Source of the DNA: a virus
Reading direction: 5' to 3' (one strand)
Virus record (IMG/VR): IMGVR_UViG_3300021962_000166
Location: 1-49,590 of that record
Length of the DNA stretch: 49,590 nucleotides
The notes under the pieces were generated by a model. It was not told the origin of the DNA and did not search any database. It saw only the letters and a list, made by a program, of their open reading frames with translations. The translations under genes and the position numbers were made by a program. Positions 25,501 to 33,083 of the stretch are shown piece after piece. Within the stretch, counting starts at the first letter, position 1. The number at the start of each line of letters is the position of its first letter.

Positions 25501-28030
25501 TTATTGGCTCAGTGAGCTGAGATATTTCTACGTTTACAGTAATTATGTTTCTTTCACACCCACTACTTTTAGATGAATCAGCATAACCCTGTATAAACAT
25601 AAACAAGTCGCTATTCGCAACATCTGATTCGTTTGTTTGACGTGCAACTTGATTTATTAATTGGCCACCAACATTTACGTTATAAAAATCTCTTCCTCGT
25701 CTAAACGTAATGCTCCTAGCCCCTTTATTGGAATTTGGGGCATCTCCAACCTCTGGCCCAGAAATCATAACAAATTTCTTGTATATACCATCTTGTATAA
25801 ACCATTCCTCCATATTCTCATAATACTTGGAAGATGTAAAGGTTTGAAGTGGTTGATCTTGTACGTTTCTTGTCTCGGATATTTTAAAAGTTATTTGAGC
25901 ACCTGGATATATTGGATTGGTCGCTGGTATAATAGCAAATCCACCAAGCCTCTTGTCTCTATCAAATGCGAATGGTAAGCCAAAGTAGTTTCTAGCATTA
26001 TTTGTATATGCCCTACAATTAAGAATCCAAGAATCACCTACAGATAATCCTCCTGTACTGGTAAACATTACCTTTCCAACTACAGTAGTGCTATTTTGTT
26101 CGTATAATATATCAATATCTGTATTTGGAACAATAGTTTGATCTGTTTGTAATATAGGAGTTGTTTGCTCAAATCCGTAATAATTAAACTTAACAACACC
26201 TCCGTTTACAGATGTTATCTTGAATGTATATCTTTGATCATTATTACTTCTATACTTATTTGAATCAGACGCTACAAACAGATTAGAAGCGTTTGGATTT
26301 GTACCGTAGTATATTGGATTTTCCATGACTCCTCCACCCTGTGGTTGTTTTACGGTTATATCTATATATGGGTGAATTGAATCGGAATTACACAGGCCTT
26401 TTCCTAGAGTTGAGTTTGCTCCAAGTCCTTTGTATTTGGTCTTTTGAATTGCTGTTTGAGATATCGAAACGTCATCATCAATGGATACCTTAATGTAAAC
26501 ACCAGGGATAGCAGGCTCCTCCTTTGAGATGTCGCCTGTGCTATAGTACTTTAGGTCAATAACCTTATACTCTGATCCGGTAGCATTGACACCATTTGCA
26601 TCTGTTTTAAAAGTGATGTACTTGTTGATCTGAACCTTGTCTACGTCAGATTGGTTGATCTTGAAGTACTTGTACTCGCCATCGTCTACGAAGAATGTCG
26701 GGAAGATGTTGTAGTAGTCACCCTTAGCTTGCTTCAATACCAAGCGGTATTTAGTGGCAAAGCAAGGGGCCTCGTTGTAGATGTTTACAAATAGCTCGTT
26801 CTTTTTGTCAGATGCATCAGCTCCAACGAAGACAGTGTTCTCAGGCGATGTCTGTACCGTGGTCATGCGACCATAGTCGTCCAAGTACACTACGCCAATC
26901 TCATAGTCTCTGTTTGACTTAAAGCTTGGTGTGGGGTCTCCCTCTGAAAAGCCAAGATCGTCATAGGTTGACGACTTCAAAGTAACGGTATAGCTAGCGT
27001 CAATATCAACTCCATCACAGTCCGCAATGTCATAGAACTGTACGTAGTTGCCATACGCCAATCGGTTTCCGATTAGCTCTTGAGCCTTTGCCTTCAATGG
27101 CACGTTATCGAACAAGCGTGTAACTTGGTCTGACGTCAAAGGGGCGTATAGCTTGCTGTTTGAGAATAAGAAGGTTGCAGTAGAGTTGTCGTCGTACTTC
27201 ATCTCCTCTTTGTCCAGTGTCTCAATAATGTTTACGTTAGTATTGGCGGTGTCACGGAAGACCAATTGAATGGCCTCTACATTCTCTCCACCTGTCTCAA
27301 ACGTAATGTTGTATGCATTGTTGGCATTCTTCATTGCCTCGTTTACGCCACTAGTAGCGTTTACAGCAAAGAAACCAGGTTCAAAAGCCACACGAGAGAA
27401 AGGAGACAATGCGCTGTATTCTCCGTCCTGATACTTAAAACGATAGGAGAAGTACAAGAACTTGCCCTCCATGTTGTTGCTGTTGCGATCTGGGTCGTTG
27501 GCAGCTGCAACAGTGGGTGCATTCAATGGTGGCTTTACAATGACGTTGATGTCTTCCTCATAGAAGCCATTCAAGCCGTATGCCTTAGCACGTTGTACGT
27601 TGACCTTGCGTGGAGGATTATAATCATCCGTCCAGCACAAGAAATTGTTTATGTAATTTACCCCTGTAATCAGGAAGTCTTTTCTAAAGTTCAATACATT
27701 GTTGGCTCCAGGGCGTGTATCACCCAAAACCATCACTGTGTTGCCTGTGTTCTGATTGTATTCATACACGTAGTTCCCGCTATCGGAAGCCACGAACCAA
27801 TAGATGCAGCCTGTCTCTTCCACGGCAATAGCACCAATGGTCTTTGCATTGGTGTGCGTAAATGAGGTCAGTGCGCTGTTGCCATATTCGTTCTCGACAG
27901 CACCAACATTCGTGGCCTCTGATGAGCCAATCTGAATGTTCATAGCATCAACGTACTGGCCGTCGGGTATCAAACGCTCATCGAGATCCTTATTCATGAT
28001 CCCAGCAACGAAACTCTTGGTTATCTTCAT
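22478..28030 (-). CDS. Large tail stabilization-type protein with BACON and Ig-like modules (1850 aa)
   Basis: The start MKITKSFVAGIMNKDLDERL, with the following PDGQY-DAMN block, matches my recollection of tail stabilization proteins of crAss-like and marine podoviruses; the first ~1050 residues are beta-rich and probably propeller-like. Residues about 1112-1194 look like a BACON domain: SNSAWTITYSAAWLTNV, then NNSGAVRSVVVSIEG and FTLQQG. Residues about 1610-1690 look like a putative Ig (He_PIG) module: LDASNGVISGTPESAGTWDV. At least three copies of a Cys-ended module (LYTDSTGSTPFNGGDAY; later VSAFNGNDLWYIM; SLYTDAAGTTLAPYGWY) follow the BACON domain. It probably joins the head-tail connector to receptor contact. 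A/T-rich inside about 25480-26560, unlike its ends. Confidence 0.75.
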   Translation of the reverse strand: MKITKSFVAGIMNKDLDERLIPDGQYVDAMNIQIGSSEATNVGAVENEYGNSALTSFTHTNAKTIGAIAVEETGCIYWFVASDSGNYVYEYNQNTGNTVMVLGDTRPGANNVLNFRKDFLITGVNYINNFLCWTDDYNPPRKVNVQRAKAYGLNGFYEEDINVIVKPPLNAPTVAAANDPDRNSNNMEGKFLYFSYRFKYQDGEYSALSPFSRVAFEPGFFAVNATSGVNEAMKNANNAYNITFETGGENVEAIQLVFRDTANTNVNIIETLDKEEMKYDDNSTATFLFSNSKLYAPLTSDQVTRLFDNVPLKAKAQELIGNRLAYGNYVQFYDIADCDGVDIDASYTVTLKSSTYDDLGFSEGDPTPSFKSNRDYEIGVVYLDDYGRMTTVQTSPENTVFVGADASDKKNELFVNIYNEAPCFATKYRLVLKQAKGDYYNIFPTFFVDDGEYKYFKINQSDVDKVQINKYITFKTDANGVNATGSEYKVIDLKYYSTGDISKEEPAIPGVYIKVSIDDDVSISQTAIQKTKYKGLGANSTLGKGLCNSDSIHPYIDITVKQPQGGGVMENPIYYGTNPNASNLFVASDSNKYRSNNDQRYTFKITSVNGGVVKFNYYGFEQTTPILQTDQTIVPNTDIDILYEQNSTTVVGKVMFTSTGGLSVGDSWILNCRAYTNNARNYFGLPFAFDRDKRLGGFAIIPATNPIYPGAQITFKISETRNVQDQPLQTFTSSKYYENMEEWFIQDGIYKKFVMISGPEVGDAPNSNKGARSITFRRGRDFYNVNVGGQLINQVARQTNESDVANSDLFMFIQGYADSSKSSGCERNIITVNVEISQLTEPIIIETVPSESDADIYHELSDTYDIVDGLHEANEQNQSRISPSTTQKPAIVKINDFNCFTFGNGCESYRIRDDFNAYTMKYSIRAASTSENYQQERVKNGLTYSGVYQVTSGLNKLNEFNLSNANFKYLDQDFGSVQKLYSRDTDVIVFQENKVSKVLYEKNLLSDAVGGGTVASIPQVLGTQIAYSGEYGISNNPESFAQWGNNLFFTDERRGAALRLGQDGMFEISSQGMRDWFRDLFIADGSTQKIGAYDPYHGHYVLTSTETNAVACDFDISRNKLFVGETGSSEYLFTIRSNSAWTITYSAAWLTNVTLSGSGNQDIYGTLAQNNSGAVRSVVVSIEGCSGTESFTLQQGPSTKKKRVVVVVNNPQDFTKVATQLYNMPSTGGLGVEFVDTVLQNNPVSLFDTYTGYSGDTQLPIPGETVTMRAYDETVGVNGGIAKPFNPALGNKLYYLVSDTEYTIPDYQDLIAASTEITPSLVSGNYDATFSYLNPSDDQYLYMIWDYRNGSGCGDTISYTGSENQNIYEVEVGSDTGVVDVPYSVTTGNVRIQLNYNGSLVADSGSVSGSGTLTFIKRNTSPTVVSVIVTNDNIGGGAIAYSFTVECPVLQPIEIDPTNGDSSNVCSQSSYGTYYVDSESGAVELGARLYTDSTGSTPFNGGDAYHLVGPTGDDYALIDTNGFVVAFGSCICNETSAPDVNQGDMFYDAGSNVYIELSATNNPTSWDLVTTCANFALVGGSSGGVFSGVDCLTGLINNVSVGIGETKYGCFEETSIVQLSGYGATYSMLGPCDQYALPGGLFLDASNGVISGTPESAGTWDVTVNATNCFGTSSDATFRIQIGGDEISLTPIGIDTTNGQTTSSNACGLTPTFDVLYHDGYYTFPIVGDQVWEASNRVSAFNGNDLWYIMNNNQTIQVGSDGTVNGLENCSTVSFPSVNLAYEADGPQACTASSYTTHYYSGTWGVSGSLYTDAAGTTLAPYGWYKRQDEPYYSTEWSGTAWTLNQYACP

Positions 28031-28032
28031 AT

Positions 28033-28950
28033 TTATTTAATCCACTTATCCTGTCCTCTCAGGTTCATCAAGAGTCGGCCAGGGTGTAAATTGCTAAGTC
28101 TAATCTTGGCGTTGCGCAAGTTTGCGGTCTTCTCCTTCTTTGCTCGGTTGACCACGTACTCTTGAATACCAAATTTATTGTTCAGTAAAGCCCACTTCAT
28201 GTAAGAGTATAAAAACTCTTCTGCAAACTTGTGGATCTTTACACTATCATCATCTCCGTTCTCCATTCCGTCTGACACGTATTCTAGCACGATCAGTTGG
28301 TTGGCTACGCCTGAGCTGAAGTTGATGACACCAGCTGCCTTGTTCACACGGAAGCTTGGGTTTGCGTTTGCGGTCTCAGTGTTCAAACCAAAGTATCCAC
28401 CAACTGCGTAACCGAAGTACCAGTCACCGTCAACGTACCAGCCGTACTGGCCAGCGTATGGACCCGTTCCGCTATAGAGAGCCTGAGGGTTCCCCATGAT
28501 GCGCTGTGCGTCCAAGTCAGATGTTCCAGTCAGTACGTTGCCGTCTTGGTCAAACAACACGTTCAGGTCGTTGTCTTGCAAGTACGCAGTGGCGTAGTTG
28601 ATTTTGGTATTCTCGTGAAGGGGATACAGTACACCGCTGTTCTGGACAGACACACGGATGTAATTCACGTAGTCTGGAGGTAGGATCATCTGAAGGTCAT
28701 CTCCGACTTCAATCTCGACAACCTTGGTATTCTTCAGTGCGTCGTAGTTAATCTCTTGGATACCACGCTTAGCATGGAACAAGACATTGTAACGATTCAC
28801 GTTGTTGACCAACTTGTCATCTCCAACATACATCATCATGAAGTTGTTGACGACATCGGAGAGGCTGACATATTGGTACTCGCCCCAATTCTGATCAGTA
28901 GGCGCTACTCCGCTGTTTGTGTAGTATTGATAATTACTAATGTAGGCCAT
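28033..28950 (-). CDS. Head-tail connector / tail protein (305 aa)
   Basis: Begins MAYISNYQYYTNSG, then NWGEYQYVSLSDVVNNFMM and KRGIQEINYDALK. This is a pattern I recall from neck or ring proteins of Bacteroidetes and marine podoviruses. The C-terminus is basic and helical (AKKEKTANLRNAKIRLSN). Its stop is 2 nt from the start of the 1850-aa gene, and its start codon shares a base with the stop of the 235-aa connector gene. Role as a head-tail joining ring is inferred from this position between capsid and tail genes. Confidence 0.65.
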   Translation of the reverse strand: MAYISNYQYYTNSGVAPTDQNWGEYQYVSLSDVVNNFMMMYVGDDKLVNNVNRYNVLFHAKRGIQEINYDALKNTKVVEIEVGDDLQMILPPDYVNYIRVSVQNSGVLYPLHENTKINYATAYLQDNDLNVLFDQDGNVLTGTSDLDAQRIMGNPQALYSGTGPYAGQYGWYVDGDWYFGYAVGGYFGLNTETANANPSFRVNKAAGVINFSSGVANQLIVLEYVSDGMENGDDDSVKIHKFAEEFLYSYMKWALLNNKFGIQEYVVNRAKKEKTANLRNAKIRLSNLHPGRLLMNLRGQDKWIK

Positions 28951-29657
28951 TATTCTCCTTGTTGTTTATTCGTCATCTCTTCTTGCTTTGCAAACTGAGC
29001 AACCTCGTATTCACGAATGTTGACACCAGCGTACTGCAATATGCGAAGGACAATGTCGTTGAAGTTTGACAAAGGCAACTCAAAGTCCTGATAGTCAACA
29101 GCTGACTGGTTGAACAATGGATTACCACCAATCTGAGTATACGTCCACTTTGGATCTAGTGGGTAGCGCACATAGAATGCATCCACTCCGCTTGTGATTG
29201 TTGTTGGGTATACAGTAATCAAATCACTTCCGTCAGCAGCACGATCACGCTGTATATAGGCTGGGTAGCCTGTAGTTGGCGCAGTCAGGTTAGACGAAAG
29301 CAGATTCAAGATTTTATATTGCGTAACAGGCTCTACCTCTTTTCCGTTGTAGACAACCTGGTTGATAGAGTAATAATTGGCTGGAAGCTTAAAGCTGCTC
29401 CCGCTGTCCAATACCAATGTAGCAGACTCAGAGAACGAGTCAATTACCTCTCCTGTCTGCTTCAGCAAATCAGAGTAGCCGCTGTTTGAAGTACGGCTAT
29501 TCATCATTGTTACGGCATTGCGATAACGGAAGAAGTAATCCTCGAAGATCTCAAGCTGCGCTTGCTTGGCGAACAAGTTGAACTCTTCGGGTGTTACGTA
29601 CCCGTTGTTGTCCTTGTTCAAGACTGCCATCACAGTGTTTCTGACCTCGTTGATCAT
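28950..29657 (-). CDS. Head-tail connector protein (235 aa)
   Basis: Begins MINEVRNTVMAVLNKDNNG, then YVTPEEFNLFAKQAQLEIFEDYF, a helical N-terminus typical of phage neck/connector proteins, followed by a beta-rich part with PANYYSINQVVYNGKEV. A GTG two codons upstream is possible, but the ATG at 29657 lies 5 nt after TATCTTTG and fits better. The loop NKDNNGYVTPEE superficially resembles a calcium-binding EF-hand. The gene is the first after a strong terminator and probably starts a new transcript. Confidence 0.65.
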   Translation of the reverse strand: MINEVRNTVMAVLNKDNNGYVTPEEFNLFAKQAQLEIFEDYFFRYRNAVTMMNSRTSNSGYSDLLKQTGEVIDSFSESATLVLDSGSSFKLPANYYSINQVVYNGKEVEPVTQYKILNLLSSNLTAPTTGYPAYIQRDRAADGSDLITVYPTTITSGVDAFYVRYPLDPKWTYTQIGGNPLFNQSAVDYQDFELPLSNFNDIVLRILQYAGVNIREYEVAQFAKQEEMTNKQQGE

Positions 29658-29662
29658 TTGCA

Positions 29663-29670
29663 CAAAGATA
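29663..29670 (-). promoter_or_regulatory. -7 box TATCTTTG, 5 nt before connector ATG
   Basis: TATCTTTG on the minus strand lies directly downstream of the terminator at 29673-29701, forming a terminator-promoter junction between two transcription units. No TTG -33 box is obvious, since that region is the terminator stem. Confidence 0.6.
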
Positions 29671-29672
29671 AC

Positions 29673-29701
29673 AAAAAAAGGCCACCCGAGGTCGGATGGC
29701 C
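29673..29701 (-). terminator. Hairpin terminator ahead of connector genes
   Basis: Minus-strand RNA stem GGCCATCC / GGGTGGCC with one U-G pair and a 6-nt loop, followed by a run of seven U. The U-G pair would be C-A in the plus-strand transcript, so it is built for minus transcription. It ends the 243-residue-class gene at 29722. Confidence 0.85.
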
Positions 29702-29721
29702 CTTTACTGTAGAGGTCTGGC

Positions 29722-30450
29722 TTACAACATTGCTGACAATGTCTTAGTAGCCTCGATACCTTCGTCTGTCATCAGCCATGCGGCCAATACATCCATAGGG
29801 TCCTGACCGTATGGTGTGGAACAGATTTTCTTCTTGTTATCGGGCAAACTAAACCACAAGTCACCGTTTCTGCGAACGGAAATCAGGCCTGCATTTACAA
29901 ATTGGTACGCATGGTCGTCCAAGTCCATGTCGGGGTCATCCAGCATTTCCAAAAAGTCTTTTGGATTTCCTTTTGCATAAATCAATACGTCACGCTTCAA
30001 TTCTGAAGATGACATCTTCTCGACGTTCAAGCCCAATGCAACACGGCAGATGGCTTCCATCTTTTCAATTGGCAAAGACTTGGCAGCAATCAATGCTTCA
30101 ATTTCGTAATTGATGTCATCAAGTTCTTTTTGCGCATCACGCTCAACATCAACCTCTTCAAACACGATACCATTCTTTGGATGCAACTCCAAGAATTTAT
30201 TAAGCATTGTGTTCTTCTTGTCTACCTTCAAGATGCCATCCTCAAATACGATGGGCTCAACGACAGCATGCTCGTCTTGCTCATCCATGAATGGCGACTT
30301 TTGATTTCGTGCATAACGCAAAGCACGGTTCATTCCGGTCTTTTCGTCAAAATAAAGAAGTGGTGATTTCTGTGTGTGGCGAGAAGCCAGCGTGAATGAC
30401 AGAGGGGTACTGCGCCCCTTCAGTGCATAAATTCGATCTTTAAATTCCAT
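29722..30450 (-). CDS. Unknown capsid-neighbour protein (242 aa)
   Basis: The ATG at 30450 (MEFKDRIYALKGRSTPLSF) is preferred; the longer frame runs back into the capsid gene through a terminator. The middle is acidic and helical (ERDAQKELDDINYEIEALIAAK), and the C-terminus DPMDVLAAWLMTDEGIEA looks like a motif shared by phage structural or regulatory proteins near capsid genes. It lies between terminators, so it is transcribed on its own. I do not recognise the function; a head-decoration, assembly or DNA-binding role is possible. Confidence 0.6.
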   Translation of the reverse strand: MEFKDRIYALKGRSTPLSFTLASRHTQKSPLLYFDEKTGMNRALRYARNQKSPFMDEQDEHAVVEPIVFEDGILKVDKKNTMLNKFLELHPKNGIVFEEVDVERDAQKELDDINYEIEALIAAKSLPIEKMEAICRVALGLNVEKMSSSELKRDVLIYAKGNPKDFLEMLDDPDMDLDDHAYQFVNAGLISVRRNGDLWFSLPDNKKKICSTPYGQDPMDVLAAWLMTDEGIEATKTLSAML

Positions 30451-30469
30451 AATATTAAATTTTACACTG

Positions 30470-30477
30470 CAAATATA
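30470..30477 (-). promoter_or_regulatory. -7 box TATATTTG ahead of the 242-aa gene
   Basis: TATATTTG lies just downstream of the capsid terminator and 19 nt before the ATG at 30450. No TTG is seen at the right distance because the terminator stem occupies that region. Confidence 0.5.
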
Positions 30478-30481
30478 TGAC

Positions 30482-30511
30482 AAAAAAAAGAGGGGTATTT
30501 CTACCCCTCTT
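30482..30511 (-). terminator. Strong terminator after the major capsid gene
   Basis: Minus-strand stem AAGAGGGGTA / TACCCCTCTT with a GAAA tetraloop, ending in a run of eight T. It lies 25 nt after the capsid stop codon and is one of the most perfect hairpins in the window. High capsid expression would need such a stop. Confidence 0.9.
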
Positions 30512-30535
30512 CTTATTGTCTGTCTAACGACTATC

Positions 30536-31921
30536 TTAGTCTTGGAAGATGAAGAAGTTGTTAGCACCCATGGTGCACAAAGCACGCTCAGACAAGAAGT
30601 GAACTTCCATTGCGTCCAAGTCGCTAGTAGCAGCACCGCCAGCAGAACCAGTCATCCAAGTCTTGTAACGACGATTCTCGGCCTCAGAGGCACGGTAACG
30701 AACGTGCAAGAAAGGACGCTTAGCGTTCTTACCCAAAACCATGTCATAAACAGTGGTAGAACCAGCAGGAACCAATACACCATTTACGTTGTCAGCAGTA
30801 ACGCCACCACGCAAGGTGGGATCGTTCAAATACTTCCAATCGGTCTTGTAGAACTCATAACCACGCTTGAAGCCAGTGAAGCCCAAGTTCAAAGCCATTT
30901 GCTCGCTGTTGTTGAACAAACCGTAGCTAGTTCCACCAGCACCGTAGCTGTTTTGAGCAGCCAACATGTCGTCGATAGAGAAGCTGAACTCACGGTTTAC
31001 GAACAAAGCGTTCTCTTGGATAGAACCTTGCTTGTCCAAACGCTGGATGATGGCATCAAAGTCGCTCAAAGTAGTGGGATAGCCACCGCCCCAAACGTTA
31101 CCACGGTTTTCGATGGTATAAAACATACCTTCGGTACCCTTGTTTCCAACGTCACCAGTTACGGCTACAGCGCCAGAACCAGTTTCAGCAGGAACACCTT
31201 CAACCATAGACATTTCCAAGTAGTCTTCGAAACGCAAACGAGTCTCGTGCTCACTCTTCAAGTACCACAAGTAACCAGTAGCACCGTTCTCGGTAGTTAC
31301 TTCTACCCAGCCGATCTGAGCCATGTCAGAACCGCTAACAGCATACTTGTCCTTGATGATGATGGGGCTGTTTTCGAAGATTGAATCTTCAGCCTCCAAA
31401 GAACCTTGCATACCGTTTGATCCTTTTTTGAATTCAGAACCATAAACGAAAGCAACGATGTCAGTGGTGGGGCTAGTGAAACCAGGAGAGGTAGCGCCGT
31501 AGAAAGCAACTGTGAACTGATCAGCAGCGGGCAAAGCGGTAATGATACCCTTTTGAACCTTAGCGCCAGCAGCAGAAGACAAGATAACGGTTTGACCTAC
31601 ACGGAAAACACAAGTTCCAGTTCCGATGTCGAAAGTTTGAGTACCGGAAGAAACGGCACCAGTAGTAGATACACCAGTGTACTGAGTGTGCAAACGGCCT
31701 TGCTCAGCCCATTTGATCAAGTCAGAGTTGGAGGGCATTTCTGCACCTACCATGCGCAAGAAAGAAGCGATGGAACGGTTTCCATAACGCTCGAATTCCT
31801 TCTCGTAAGTATCAGGAAGATACTGGTTCAAGAAGTCAAAGTTAGTAATGTAGTTCGTGGGCAATGCAGCCTTCACGGAACTAGGGGTCAAATCAAACCC
31901 AGGTACGCTTAATACAGCCAT
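30536..31921 (-). CDS. Major capsid protein (461 aa)
   Basis: Length, position between scaffold and connector genes, and the strong terminator right after it fit a HK97-fold major capsid protein. Seen: MAVLSVPGFDLTPSSVKAAL at the start; a central ELEAEDSIFENSPIIIKD-like region; ENRRYKTWMTGSAGGA, then LSERALCTMGANNFFIF at the C-terminus, which resembles capsid proteins of Bacteroidetes podoviruses as I recall them. No protease gene is seen and no clear propeptide is evident. Codon use is notably G/C-ending and even, typical of highly expressed genes. A 280-codon antisense frame here is a composition shadow. Confidence 0.8.
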   Translation of the reverse strand: MAVLSVPGFDLTPSSVKAALPTNYITNFDFLNQYLPDTYEKEFERYGNRSIASFLRMVGAEMPSNSDLIKWAEQGRLHTQYTGVSTTGAVSSGTQTFDIGTGTCVFRVGQTVILSSAAGAKVQKGIITALPAADQFTVAFYGATSPGFTSPTTDIVAFVYGSEFKKGSNGMQGSLEAEDSIFENSPIIIKDKYAVSGSDMAQIGWVEVTTENGATGYLWYLKSEHETRLRFEDYLEMSMVEGVPAETGSGAVAVTGDVGNKGTEGMFYTIENRGNVWGGGYPTTLSDFDAIIQRLDKQGSIQENALFVNREFSFSIDDMLAAQNSYGAGGTSYGLFNNSEQMALNLGFTGFKRGYEFYKTDWKYLNDPTLRGGVTADNVNGVLVPAGSTTVYDMVLGKNAKRPFLHVRYRASEAENRRYKTWMTGSAGGAATSDLDAMEVHFLSERALCTMGANNFFIFQD

Positions 31922-31947
31922 TTTTGTGTGTTTTTAAAAAGTTATTG

Positions 31948-33036
31948 TTATTGTTTTATCTTTATTCTTAACCCGTTGCCCGAATCACCGTCCAACGCTG
32001 ACACCTTTAGGCCACTGAAGTTTGTTGCAGGTTGAGACGATTGACGAACACCCATTTGGACGTTCTTGCTCTCCTTGCTCATGTCTTCAACTGCCTCGGC
32101 CTTGCCCTTCTCGTAGAAGAACCTTGCCAAAGCATCGGCATTCAAAGCGGCAGACATTGCCTTGTGATACGCAGCTGCATCTTTCACATATCCATTTTCG
32201 TCAACGAACTTGGAAATAAAGTTGTTAATGTCAGATTGAGAAGCCTTTACCTTCTCTGCCTCTCCTGGTTTAAACTTGTAGGTTGATTCTCCGATTGTAA
32301 AGTCGAAACCTTCGAACTTGTCGTTGAACACCTCATTGGTTTTCTGCAGGAAAAACTCTGAACGCTTCATCTGCTCTTGTTGCATCTGCGTGAGCTCTTG
32401 GTTATATTTCTTGTAAGCCTCGTAGCCTTCTTGATCCGCTGTTGGAACTGAGGTTGCCTTAGACTCTAATGGCACCTTGTATTGCTCCTTCTGCTTCTCA
32501 AAATACTCCTTGGCTTTTGCAAGCTCTCTCTTCATTGCCAGCTTCTGCTTCTTAATGGTCTTGTCGTCGTCCAAGTCCTCATCGTACTTGTAGTTCTCCA
32601 ACTCCATCATTACATCTTCGTCATCAAACGTTGGGTTTGTTTCCTTGATGTAAGAAGCCAACAATTGGTCTGGACCCATCTTCTCGAAGTCTTGATTCAA
32701 CTTCATGAAGTCATCAAGCCCACGACCTGTTTCCTTTTTGTACTTCAAGAATGTAGCAACATCCTCTGGCAACTCGTCCTGGCTACGTGAAGCCAAGATG
32801 TCGTCGATAGAGTTTGCCTCTACATTGTTGTAGCGATTCTTAATAAAACTTAGAACGTCTTGTTCTGTAAGTTCAAGAGTTGCCTCTTTTACTTCAGTTT
32901 CTTCTACAGGGGTTTCCTCCTGTGTTTGCTCGAGGGCCGCTTGTTCCTCTTCGTGCTTCTGCAAAAGTGCCTCTTCAACCTCTTGGACTGACTTTGGCTC
33001 TTCAGCAGAAACCTCACGGATTTTTAATTCTGCCAT
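31948..33036 (-). CDS. Putative scaffolding protein (362 aa)
   Basis: An acidic, coiled-coil-rich protein with an Glu/Gln-rich N-terminus (EEALLQKHEEEQAALEQTQE) and long charged helices (KQKLAMKRELAKAKEYFEKQ). Acidic helical proteins located between portal and major capsid genes are typically the scaffold that shapes the procapsid. The C-terminus is basic (GLRIKIKQ), as expected for the capsid-binding end of such scaffolds. It follows the portal gene closely and has its own promoter (33054-33083). Assignment from position and composition. Confidence 0.7.
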   Translation of the reverse strand: MAELKIREVSAEEPKSVQEVEEALLQKHEEEQAALEQTQEETPVEETEVKEATLELTEQDVLSFIKNRYNNVEANSIDDILASRSQDELPEDVATFLKYKKETGRGLDDFMKLNQDFEKMGPDQLLASYIKETNPTFDDEDVMMELENYKYDEDLDDDKTIKKQKLAMKRELAKAKEYFEKQKEQYKVPLESKATSVPTADQEGYEAYKKYNQELTQMQQEQMKRSEFFLQKTNEVFNDKFEGFDFTIGESTYKFKPGEAEKVKASQSDINNFISKFVDENGYVKDAAAYHKAMSAALNADALARFFYEKGKAEAVEDMSKESKNVQMGVRQSSQPATNFSGLKVSALDGDSGNGLRIKIKQ

Positions 33037-33053
33037 AAGATTAAATTTTGGTA

Positions 33054-33083
33054 CAAAGTTATGTATTTTTATCTAGGCTCAAA
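33054..33083 (-). promoter_or_regulatory. Promoter TTTG-N18-TAACTTTG for the scaffold gene
   Basis: Minus strand TTTG (33083-33080), 18-nt spacer, TAACTTTG (33061-33054), ending 17 nt before the ATG at 33036. It overlaps the last codons of the portal gene, so scaffold and capsid can be expressed independently of it. Confidence 0.7.

Noticed and set aside
27266-27865. 199-codon plus-strand ORF opposite the 1850-aa gene
   Set aside because: Antisense shadow; composition rich in V, C and I and no motif.
29603-29640. EF-hand-like loop NKDNNGYVTPEE in the connector protein
   Set aside because: Single loop without a paired hand, first ligand Asn rather than Asp, and in a helical connector-type N-terminus; likely coincidental.
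30542-31384. 280-codon plus-strand ORF opposite the capsid gene
   Set aside because: It lies wholly antisense to a clear structural gene and has Ser/Thr/Val-rich, low-complexity sequence expected from codon bias.
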